From positions 1 to 13,636 of the forward strand of contig JAFGNI010000232.1 of the NCBI GenBank assembly GCA_016927095.1: a stretch of DNA of 13,636 nt. The letters are read 5' to 3'. This DNA comes from Anaerolineae bacterium (lineage in GTDB: Bacteria; Chloroflexota; Anaerolineae; B4-G1; SLSP01). This document shows, one piece after another, positions 1 to 6,448 of this stretch. The first letter of the stretch is position 1. Each line of letters opens with the position of its first letter. The position numbers and the translations under genes are program-made. The notes under the pieces were generated by a model. That model saw only the letters and a list, made by a program, of their open reading frames with translations. It did no database searches and was not told where the DNA came from.

Positions 1-1096
1 CATCCAGACCCTGCGGGATCGCCGGGCGTTGGCGATCCAGATCGGGTTGCCGATCTTCCAACTCGTCATCTTCGCTTTTGCGATCCGGATGAACGTGGAG
101 CACATCCCAACGGTCGTGACGGACCAAAGCCTCGACCCCGAAAGCCGGGCCTATGTCGCGGCGATGACAGCGTCGGGTTACTTCGACGTGGTTCGCTACG
201 TGGACGACGCCGACGAGGCCATCGCGGCAATCGACGCCGGCGAGGCCCAAGCCGGCATCGTCATCCCGCCCGATTTCCAGGCCGACGTGGTCCGTGGCGA
301 AGCGCAGGTGTTGCTCCTCGTCGATGGTTCGGACATCTTCACCTCACAAACCGCTTACAACAGCATCAATGCCATCGCGCAAAGCCACGCCACGGAGATC
401 GTCTGGCGCCGTCTGGAACAGACGGGCGCGGCCACGGATGCCAGCGAGCTGATGCCATTGGACATGCGCGTCCGCATTCTGTACAACCCCAACCTCGAGG
501 ACCTCATCTTCCTCATCCCCGGCATGGTGGCGACGATCCTGCAGACGCAGACCATCATCCTGACGGCTGCAGCGATCGTGCGCGAGCGGGAAGCGGGCAC
601 CATGGAACAACTCCTGGTGACGCCCATCAGCGCTGGAGAGATGATGCTGGGCAAGATGGTGCCCAACATGGCCATTGCGTTGATCAACATGGCCTCGATC
701 CTGGCCATCGGCATCTTCGGCTTCGGTGTCCCTTTCCAGGGGAGCGTCGGGGCTTTCGCGTGGCTCGCCTTCCTCTACGTCTTCTCCGGCCTGGGGATGG
801 GCCTGTTGGTCTCCTCGATCTCCGATAACCAGAAGCAATCCCAGCAGACGGCGATGCTGCTGATGCTGGTGGGCCTGGTGCTTGGTGGCTTCATGTTTCC
901 GCGCTACCTGATGCCACCGCCCATCCGCATCATCGGCAACCTCTTCCCCCTGACCTACTTCATCCCCATCGCCCGTGGCCTGATCACCAAGGGGGTCAAG
1001 GTCGGCGTCCTCTGGGAACAGGTCGTCGCCCTGGTCATCTACGTCGTGGCCATCATGATCATCGCGGTCGCGTCGTTTAGGCCACGGATGGAGTGA
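1..1096 (+). CDS. ABC-2 type transporter permease, 5' end cut by window
   Basis: Membrane subunit of an ABC exporter of the YbhS/YbhR (ABC2_membrane_3) type. The reading frame is open from base 2 with no start codon, and its first residues (IQTLRDRRALAIQ) match residues near the N terminus of the next gene, so only a short N-terminal piece is missing. What remains is the first membrane helix, an extracytoplasmic domain of about 150 residues, and a C-terminal block of several helices. Between helices is the family signature EREAGTMEQLLVTPI, the loop that normally contacts the ATPase. The TGA stop at 1094-1096 is followed closely by the second permease. A two-permease system of this kind usually has its ATPase gene, and often a membrane-fusion protein gene, just upstream, outside this window. 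The exported substrate cannot be told from the sequence. The family assignment is firm. Confidence 0.92.
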   Translation, partial: IQTLRDRRALAIQIGLPIFQLVIFAFAIRMNVEHIPTVVTDQSLDPESRAYVAAMTASGYFDVVRYVDDADEAIAAIDAGEAQAGIVIPPDFQADVVRGEAQVLLLVDGSDIFTSQTAYNSINAIAQSHATEIVWRRLEQTGAATDASELMPLDMRVRILYNPNLEDLIFLIPGMVATILQTQTIILTAAAIVREREAGTMEQLLVTPISAGEMMLGKMVPNMAIALINMASILAIGIFGFGVPFQGSVGAFAWLAFLYVFSGLGMGLLVSSISDNQKQSQQTAMLLMLVGLVLGGFMFPRYLMPPPIRIIGNLFPLTYFIPIARGLITKGVKVGVLWEQVVALVIYVVAIMIIAVASFRPRME

Positions 1097-1115
1097 AAGG
1101 CACGGGAGTGGGCAG

Positions 1116-1129
1116 AAAGGAGAAGGAAG
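1116..1129 (+). promoter_or_regulatory. Purine-rich ribosome binding site that sets the start of the second permease
   Basis: AAAGGAG (1116-1122) followed by AAGGAAG (1123-1129) lies 8 bases before ATG 1138. The alternative GTG at 1093 overlaps the upstream stop and would add 15 residues (GTGVGRKEKE and so on) that are not hydrophobic and have no counterpart in the paralogue. ATG 1138 is therefore preferred. Confidence 0.6.
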
Positions 1130-1137
1130 TAAGCGGT

Positions 1138-2274
1138 ATGGATCGTCCTGCCCTCCAACGTCTTGTCGCCGTGATGCGCAAGGAGACCATCCAACGGCTG
1201 CGCGACAAGCGCACCCTGGCTCTCATCCTGGCCATCCCACTGATCGAGCTCTTCCTCTTCGCTTATGCCGTGGACCTCACCGCCGACCATCTGCCCACGG
1301 CAGTAGCCGACTACAGCCTCGACGGCGCCGGCCAAGCCTTCGTCGACGCATTGGCCGTCTCGGGCTACTTCGACGTCGTGGAACACCTGCCTACGGAGGA
1401 AGCGATCCTGCAGGCTATCGACGACGGCGAGGTCCGCGCGGGCGTTGTCATCCCGCCGGATTTCGAGGCCCGCATCGAGACCGGTGACGCCCAGGCACTC
1501 ATCATCCTGGATGGCTCCGACTCCTTCTCCGTGCAGTCAGGCTACAGCGCGGCAACCGCTATCGCGCAGGCCCACGCGATGGAACTGGTACTGGCCAAGG
1601 TCGAGCGCCTGGGTGGTGAAATCGACGCCATCCCCATTCGCGCCTCTTCGCGCGTGCTCTACAACCCCAACCTGGACGATATGATCTTCGTGATGCCAGG
1701 CCTGGTCGCGATGTTGCTGCAGGTGCTGGCGGCTAACACCACAGCGCAGTCCATTGTCCGTGAGATGGAGTTGGGCACGTTGGAGCAGATCCTGGTGACA
1801 CCTGTTCGCCCGTTGGAGCTTGTGGTGGGCAAGCTGATCCCCAACGTGGCCCTGGTCGTGCTGGATCAGGTGATCCTGACGCTCCTGGGCGTCTTCTGGT
1901 TCGGGGTGCCATTCCGGGGCAACGTCTGGCTCTTCGCCTGGCTCTCGCTCGTCTACATCGTCTCCGGGCTCGGCCTGGGGCTGCTGATCTCCAGCGTTGC
2001 CCGCAGCCAAAAAGAGACGCAGCAGCTCACCGGCCTGCTGATGATGTTGAGTCAGCTCCTCACCGGCTTCATCTACCCCCGCGGCCCGATGCCGCCGGTC
2101 ATCAAAGCCATCGGTAACCTCATCCCCCTCACCTACTTTCTCCGCATCGTGCGCGGCATCATCACCAAGGGCATTGGGATCACATTCCTGTGGTCCGACG
2201 TCGTCGCTCTCCTCGTGTACGTGACCGTGACGACAACCTTGGCAGCCGTGACCTTCAGGAAGCGTCTCGACTAA
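1138..2274 (+). CDS. ABC-2 type transporter permease, second subunit
   Basis: A 378-residue ABC exporter permease, paralogous along its whole length to the gene before it. They share RLRDKRTLA near the N terminus, the block GVVIPPDF in the extracytoplasmic domain, LYNPNL before the C-terminal membrane region, and the signature ELGTLEQILVTPV. The layout is one N-terminal helix (about residues 26-46), a soluble domain to about residue 175, then several membrane segments ending with a short basic tail. This is the usual length for ABC2_membrane_3 proteins. The start is ATG 1138, chosen for its ribosome binding site; GTG 1093 is possible and would overlap the first gene by 4 bases. The two genes are almost certainly one transcription unit and probably form a heterodimer, as YbhR and YbhS do. 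The substrate is unknown. Confidence 0.92.
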   Translation: MDRPALQRLVAVMRKETIQRLRDKRTLALILAIPLIELFLFAYAVDLTADHLPTAVADYSLDGAGQAFVDALAVSGYFDVVEHLPTEEAILQAIDDGEVRAGVVIPPDFEARIETGDAQALIILDGSDSFSVQSGYSAATAIAQAHAMELVLAKVERLGGEIDAIPIRASSRVLYNPNLDDMIFVMPGLVAMLLQVLAANTTAQSIVREMELGTLEQILVTPVRPLELVVGKLIPNVALVVLDQVILTLLGVFWFGVPFRGNVWLFAWLSLVYIVSGLGLGLLISSVARSQKETQQLTGLLMMLSQLLTGFIYPRGPMPPVIKAIGNLIPLTYFLRIVRGIITKGIGITFLWSDVVALLVYVTVTTTLAAVTFRKRLD

Positions 2275-2356
2275 AGCTCTCTACGTCCCAGCCCCGGCAA
2301 TCACCGTATCGGCGCGCAGGTCGCCGCCGGCGTACCCACGCCAGGATACGAGTAAC

Positions 2357-2383
2357 TTGACAGGTTGAGACGATGAGTATCAT
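2357..2383 (+). promoter_or_regulatory. Candidate sigma70-type promoter for the TPR lipoprotein
   Basis: A perfect -35 hexamer TTGACA (2357-2362) is followed by TATCAT (2378-2383) after 15 bases; TCATAG (2380-2385) after 17 bases is an alternative -10. Transcription would start at about 2388-2393, only a few bases before ATG 2395, giving a leaderless or nearly leaderless mRNA. This agrees with the lack of a clear Shine-Dalgarno sequence before that ATG. Short spacing and a poor -10 keep confidence low. Confidence 0.35.
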
Positions 2384-2394
2384 AGAGACGGTCC

Positions 2395-3510
2395 ATGAAT
2401 ACCCAAACACGCAGCTACACACGGCGTGGCCTTGTGATCGGGGAGCTCATCATCGTGTTCGCCGCATTGACGGCGTGCGCACCTCTCGTGACAGCGCCCT
2501 CACCTGAGACCACAGAGGCCTTCCACGACCTCTCCAAACCCCTGCCGGACCCGACGCCGTCGCCCACACCCTCGGCGGCAGCTCTGCGCGATGAGGGTCT
2601 CGCCTACCTGAGAGCCGGCGACGTTGAGGCAGCGGAATCCGCCCTTCAGGCAGCCTTGGCCCTGTGGCCTGAAGAGGCCGGCATCCACTACCTTCTGGGC
2701 GTTCTGCACATCGAACAGAGCGATTTCGGCGCAGCCGCAGAGACCCTCGAGGGGGCTGTCGCCCTAGACACCACCAACTCTGAGGCGTTCCTCAACCTGG
2801 GGGAGGCCTACCGTGCGCTGGGGAATCTGGAGGAGGCAGCAGAGGCATTGGCGGAGGCACGTGACATCGATCCTACCAATCCCCGCGTCTACTATCAACT
2901 GGGGTTGGTCTATCGTGAGCAGGGAGCTTTCGGCCCGGCGATCGAAGCCTTTGAGCAGTATCTGTCAATGGTGCCCGACGGGGCGCCCGATCAGGCCGCC
3001 GCAACGGGCGCGGTTGAGGAGCTGAAAGACGATGTCAATGGGGAATGGGTCAGCGTCACCAACGAGGCAGCAAGCTTTGGCCTGCTACATCCTCGAAGCT
3101 GGATGTATGTTGAGGAAGGTCCTCGTCTGATTCTGGCGCAGTACAACACCCATCTGGCCGGCGCCGTCGCAGAGACGCCCACGGTTGTCTTCGAGATGTT
3201 GCCTGCCGACAGGCTTCGCGCCGACCTGGGCATAGCGTCACTGGAGGATCCGGCCGAAGTAGTCTTGGCTGCGGCTAACGCGCTTGGTACCCCCGCGGGC
3301 CAAGTGCAGACCGCCGACTTCGATGGCTATCCCGCCGCATTGGTGGAACTCAGCGCCGACGTCCGGGGATCTCGCTTCTACGGGATTCTCGCCGTCGTCC
3401 TCCTTGAGGACCATGTCCTCCGCGTAGCCGGCGCAGGGCCCGCTCGCCAGTGGCCCGAGGTCCGTCCGATCTGCATCGACATGGTGAATAGCGTTTTCTT
3501 CACAGAGTGA
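2395..3510 (+). CDS. TPR-repeat lipoprotein with C-terminal alpha/beta domain
   Basis: A 371-residue secreted, lipid-anchored protein. Two arginines at 10-11, a hydrophobic stretch (about 12-26) and the lipobox LTAC with Cys28 form a type II signal peptide. A Pro/Thr/Ser-rich linker (about 35-60) follows. Four tetratricopeptide repeats are spaced exactly 34 residues apart (about 62-95, 96-129, 130-163, 164-197), with typical LGEAYRALGNLEEAAEAL-like cores. The C-terminal domain (about 217-371) contains FGLLHPRSWMY and alternating strands; it resembles surface domains such as the PsbP/DcrB-like fold, but that is only an impression. TPRs point to protein-protein contacts outside the membrane; the partner is unknown. 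The gene is 120 bases after the permeases, same strand, and may have its own promoter. It converges with the next gene. Confidence 0.85.
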   Translation: MNTQTRSYTRRGLVIGELIIVFAALTACAPLVTAPSPETTEAFHDLSKPLPDPTPSPTPSAAALRDEGLAYLRAGDVEAAESALQAALALWPEEAGIHYLLGVLHIEQSDFGAAAETLEGAVALDTTNSEAFLNLGEAYRALGNLEEAAEALAEARDIDPTNPRVYYQLGLVYREQGAFGPAIEAFEQYLSMVPDGAPDQAAATGAVEELKDDVNGEWVSVTNEAASFGLLHPRSWMYVEEGPRLILAQYNTHLAGAVAETPTVVFEMLPADRLRADLGIASLEDPAEVVLAAANALGTPAGQVQTADFDGYPAALVELSADVRGSRFYGILAVVLLEDHVLRVAGAGPARQWPEVRPICIDMVNSVFFTE

Positions 3511-3577
3511 GCGCCGCAGTCGATGACATCAGGGCTAAAGGCCGGAGTCAGAACCTGCCCCTCGCTTCTCGGATAGC

Positions 3578-3593
3578 TTGGAGAGGGCTCCAA
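3578..3593. terminator. Weak hairpin between convergent genes
   Basis: TTGGAG (3578-3583), loop AGGG, CTCCAA (3588-3593) forms a 6-bp stem in the 111-base gap between two convergent genes, where a two-way terminator would be expected. There is no T-run on either side, so this is a candidate by position only. I see nothing else in the gap. Confidence 0.25.
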
Positions 3594-3621
3594 CCGACCG
3601 TCTCAACAGTTGGGTCGCCTG

Positions 3622-4377
3622 CTAGCCGCCGCTGCTTTCGATCTTGGCGCGCCGTACCAGGGCGAATAGCACGTGGACATTGGTGACTCGTCCCGTGGTA
3701 GCGATATTGCGCCATTTTCCATCTACCGCCAGGGCCACAAAGCCGTTGTCGATCCGCACGTCCCGGATCTGAGTCCACGGGATCGTCTCGCGGCCTGTAT
3801 CCACGCCGCTGCTGTTCGCGCTCAGCTTCCCGAACGGAATGGTTCCACCTTCGCGGAGCGTCGTGGCCGCATCCCGCAGCAGCGGCGCCAGGGTTCTCTC
3901 CTGAACTACTCGACAAAGGTCGCTGACATTTTGTAGCGTCGCGTCGCTGAACTGCATCTTCCGGTTCGTGCGAGTCTGCAGTGTGCACAGGTGCGTCGTG
4001 CGCCCAACCACCCCAGCCCGTCGGGACTGCATCACGGTGTGGTTGACCGAGGCGACATCCTCCCACGGGAGTACGGTCTCGTGGCCACCCCGCCGCTGGA
4101 CCAGGCCACCTTCGTACAGCCGCACCCGCAGATCTCGATCCCGTCGCGCCACATAGCCACTCCACAGAGCCAGCACCACGAGTAGCAGGCCAACGCTTGA
4201 CACACACACACCACCACTGACCGCTCGGCTGCCCATTAACGGCCCGGCCAGTATCGCCACGATGCCGCTTGCAGCCAACAGAAGGATGAAGCCCAGATTC
4301 CGCCCGGTGTTCCGGAGGTGTTCGGACAGGTAAGCTCCCAGCCCCTGAGTCTGTGTCAGTCGATCAGTGTCAGTCAT
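3622..4377 (-). CDS. DUF6585-like protein with two membrane helices
   Basis: A 251-residue protein with a short N-terminal cytoplasmic stretch, two closely spaced membrane helices (about 28-48 and 53-77), then a soluble C-terminal region. After the helices, RDLRVRLYEGGLV and TVLPWEDVASV form a PH-like pattern (strand, then a PWxDI-like turn) that is repeated around ETIPWTQIRDVRID (about 197-210). This arrangement of an LYEGGLV strand followed by PWEDV is what I associate with DUF6585; no biochemical role is known to me. The start at ATG 4377 is supported by AAGGAG seven bases upstream; a frame extension of 32 residues upstream (to 4473) has no ribosome binding site and crosses the promoter. 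It appears to be transcribed from its own promoter inside the end of the broken propeller gene. It is probably unrelated to the sugar genes. Confidence 0.7.
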   Translation of the reverse strand: MTDTDRLTQTQGLGAYLSEHLRNTGRNLGFILLLAASGIVAILAGPLMGSRAVSGGVCVSSVGLLLVVLALWSGYVARRDRDLRVRLYEGGLVQRRGGHETVLPWEDVASVNHTVMQSRRAGVVGRTTHLCTLQTRTNRKMQFSDATLQNVSDLCRVVQERTLAPLLRDAATTLREGGTIPFGKLSANSSGVDTGRETIPWTQIRDVRIDNGFVALAVDGKWRNIATTGRVTNVHVLFALVRRAKIESSGG

Positions 4378-4378
4378 T

Positions 4379-4388
4379 GGAGATCTCC
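4379..4388 (-). promoter_or_regulatory. Palindromic ribosome binding site of the DUF6585-like gene
   Basis: On the - strand AAGGAG precedes ATG 4377 by 7 bases. The Shine-Dalgarno lies in a perfect 10-bp palindrome, GGAGATCTCC, so it could pair with itself or with a second transcript. The palindrome may be chance. Confidence 0.55.
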
Positions 4389-4414
4389 TTGAGAGGCTTT
4401 TTGGACATGAGGCG

Positions 4415-4442
4415 ATTATACAAAGGGGCCGCTTCCCCACAA
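4415..4442 (-). promoter_or_regulatory. Promoter of the DUF6585-like gene
   Basis: On the - strand a perfect -10 box TATAAT (4420 to 4415) lies 16 bases after TTGTGG (4442 to 4437), a 3/6 match to the -35 consensus. Predicted start is about 4408, giving a leader of roughly 30 bases that contains the ribosome binding site. The stretch is AT-rich against its surroundings and lies within the end of the degraded propeller gene. Confidence 0.5.
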
Positions 4443-4993
4443 CACACCTTGTTTGCGTTCCATCGGATTCCACGCCCCGTGAAGCTCACTGCAAACGTCG
4501 CGTCCTCGACCTCGGAGACATGCTCGGTGCCGCCCATGGCCTTGGGACGGCATCTCGCCAGCCGCCACACCTCGGAGTAAGCTATCTGTAACGGCGCCTT
4601 CTCGATGACCATGTCGTTGACCACAGTGGATTCCGGCTCTGCCTTCGACAATGGAAACCTCCCGCCCGCACGGATCTCGAGAGGCACTGTCGTGAAGCGA
4701 TAGTAGGTGTCCATCTCATAGTAGTCCCCACCGGTCACGATCGCTGCTTGGACATCGCCACCGAAGAATCGCTGGCCCTTTGCCAGGATCCGAGGACAGT
4801 ACCAGTCCTTTGGACGACTGACAATCTCCCGAACACGCTGCCAGTGCCCCCAGGGATGTGGCGCTTCGTAGAAGACCAGTCGGGTTTCGTCGGTCTCGAC
4901 ATTGGGGTCGCCGGGATAGTACCAAGCTACCAAGAGGTACCGATCCGCTCTATGAATATAGGTGGCACCAGTCTCTCCGCAGCGGCCTGGCGC

Positions 4994-5007
4994 ATCGATG
5001 ATCGATG
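4994..5007. repeat. 7-bp tandem duplication causing the frameshift in copy B
   Basis: ATCGATG is present twice head to tail (4994-5000 and 5001-5007), followed by ATG. Deleting one unit puts the two halves of copy B in one frame: TGECRRAASIIDAPGR then aligns without gaps to TGDLETSRPVLDLQGH of the intact copy. This is directly readable and typical of replication slippage. Confidence 0.85.
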
Positions 5008-5189
5008 ATGGAGGCCGCGCGCCGACACTCGCCCGTCCAGGTCGCCTCATCGGCACCCTCCCCACCCCGGTAGTACTGCCATGCGCTCGGATCCAAACGC
5101 CCCAGAGCGTGTCGGGCCACCCGGCCCAGGATGTAGTTGCCACCGTTGCACCAGAAGCCATTGTTGGAAATCGCATAAACATACCGCAC

Positions 5190-6371
5190 CTATGGTACCA
5201 GCAGACGGAAGGGGCGGATGTGCATCGTGTAGTGCACGACGGTGTGCCAGTTACCGGAGTGGATGAGCCAGCCGGAGAGGGCATCGTCGTTGAACCACTT
5301 CATCGGGATCCTGGGCGTGTAAGGGCAGATATCGATGGCATCCCACAGCTCCTGGTAGTGGACCAGGCGGAATGGTCCCCACGGGTGCTCGGACTCCAAG
5401 ATCGTCAGCTCGCTGCCCGCCCGGACGTGGAAGTCCTCGTGCAGCCCCCAGGTCAGAAGCAGATAGCGTTTGAGGCTGGGAAGAAAGACCATCTCAGGCA
5501 GGCCCAGGTGGCCCTGGAGGTCTAGGACAGGTCTTGAGGTCTCAAGATCGCCGGTCCATATCACCTCATCGCCCTCTGTAACATCCGCCCACTCCCAGGC
5601 ATCGCCATCCTGAATCCGGTCCTGTGGGACACGACCCAACCGCAACTGGCTGCCGTTGTCCCATTGGTCGCCGGAGATGGCGTAGACATAGTCGTCCACG
5701 GCGGCTGCGTTGTCGCGGCCAAACTGGACGAAGCTTGGTCCCCCGAACTTCCAGCCCGGGAACATGGGTTTCCACCCTTGCCACCCGGTCCGCTCCTCCG
5801 GTGGAGTAAGCCACCTGCGGGCTCGCCGATCATAGAGCTTGGCCTCCATCTCCGCCAGAGGTGTCTGAATGTCAGGGATCCAGGTCTTGCCGAAGTCGTC
5901 GGAGCGCAGGATGGTGGCATCGGATCCGTGCTGGCTCTTCGCCTTGTGGGCAGCGGGCTTGCGGCCCAGCAAGTTCTGTGCCGCAAGGTAGAGGGCGCCA
6001 TTGACACTGACCATGCCCGACGGCTTGGGGCCATGCCCGCCGGGTCCGAGCAGGCCCGGCATTGTGTTGACCTGCTCAACCCCGAAGTCGAAGCCGTAAC
6101 CGGTCAGTCGCTCGACGTCGAGGCCTCCCATATGGGGGTAGACGTCGGGGCGCTCAATGGCCTCATCCCAAGAGATGTGCCGGTGACGTCCGTTCTCGTA
6201 GATGTAGTTAGGGTCGCCCGCGGAAAGATAAGTCTCGTCGTCGGACGCCCAGGTCATCGGGTGGGTGTCGTTGTGGATCCCGGTGTTCGGGCAGGCCCGA
6301 CGCTGGGCCGTCCACTCGAAGCCGGTGATGGAAACACTATTTGGGATCTCCAAGGGGTGACTGTATTTCAT
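5190..6371 (-). CDS. Beta-propeller protein, Asp-box / DUF4185-like (copy A, intact)
   Basis: A 393-residue protein with repeated beta-rich blades. The Asp-box SDDFGKTW (157-164) is of the kind seen in sialidases and other propeller glycosidases. The N-terminal block with NDTHPMTWASDDETY (34-48) and GDPNY resembles DUF4185 five-bladed propellers. Family landmarks shared with the two remnants are YVYAIS (228-233), KRYLLLTW (301-308), HPWGPF (329-334) and CPYTPRIPMKW (349-359). The C terminus IRPFRLLVP corresponds to IRRFRLELR of copy C, so the stop looks native. There is no signal peptide. The start ATG 6371 has AGGAG ten bases upstream; a 98-residue upstream extension is Arg-rich, overlaps the preceding gene and is rejected. 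It lies 77 bases after the glycosidase-like gene, with a strong hairpin between, and likely shares its substrate. Catalysis is not shown; it may only bind glycans. Confidence 0.75.
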   Translation of the reverse strand: MKYSHPLEIPNSVSITGFEWTAQRRACPNTGIHNDTHPMTWASDDETYLSAGDPNYIYENGRHRHISWDEAIERPDVYPHMGGLDVERLTGYGFDFGVEQVNTMPGLLGPGGHGPKPSGMVSVNGALYLAAQNLLGRKPAAHKAKSQHGSDATILRSDDFGKTWIPDIQTPLAEMEAKLYDRRARRWLTPPEERTGWQGWKPMFPGWKFGGPSFVQFGRDNAAAVDDYVYAISGDQWDNGSQLRLGRVPQDRIQDGDAWEWADVTEGDEVIWTGDLETSRPVLDLQGHLGLPEMVFLPSLKRYLLLTWGLHEDFHVRAGSELTILESEHPWGPFRLVHYQELWDAIDICPYTPRIPMKWFNDDALSGWLIHSGNWHTVVHYTMHIRPFRLLVP

Positions 6372-6404
6372 ATGCTCTTGTCTCCTGGCTCGTCCGACAC
6401 CGCT

Positions 6405-6436
6405 CAGGCGCCTCGTCCGGTTGGATGAAGCGCCTG
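6405..6436. terminator. Strong hairpin just downstream of the glycosidase-like gene
   Basis: On the - strand CAGGCGCTTCATCC, loop AACC, GGACGAGGCGCCTG forms a 14-bp stem with one mismatch and one G-U pair. It starts 13 bases after the stop of the glycosidase-like gene and ends 34 bases before the propeller start. No T-run follows, so it is more likely an mRNA-stabilising or partial termination structure that lowers propeller expression than a full intrinsic terminator. Confidence 0.5.
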
Positions 6437-6448
6437 GCAGGGTTCGTC

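Larger units (their letters stand above)
4370..5189 (-). pseudogene. Propeller protein copy B: 5'-truncated and frameshifted
   Basis: A remnant of a second member of the propeller family found whole at 5190-6371. It begins abruptly at a segment matching residue 226 onward of the intact copy (YVYAIS in both), with all upstream blades missing. The first frame (5189 down to about 5007) contains ILGRV and TWTGE; similarity then jumps to another frame with SIIDAPGR, DRYLLVAW, APHPWGHW and WYCPRI. The switch coincides with a 7-bp tandem duplication; removing one unit restores an ungapped alignment with the intact copy. Beyond the end of copy A it has about 90 more residues, including YSEVWRLARC and FTGRGIRW, typical of a carbohydrate-binding-like sandwich that stops partway. 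Its final codons overlap the DUF6585-like start by 8 bases and contain that gene's promoter, so the end is probably also lost. Not functional. Confidence 0.85.

Noticed and set aside
29..31. TTG as the true start of the first permease
   Set aside because: The frame is open to the window edge and the codons before it match the N-terminal region of the paralogue, so the gene starts outside the window.
3548..4207. 219-codon - strand frame overlapping the DUF6585-like gene
   Set aside because: Same strand, different frame, Arg/Gly/Trp-rich composition typical of frame-shifted GC-rich coding DNA; the DUF6585-like frame has membrane helices and a good ribosome binding site.
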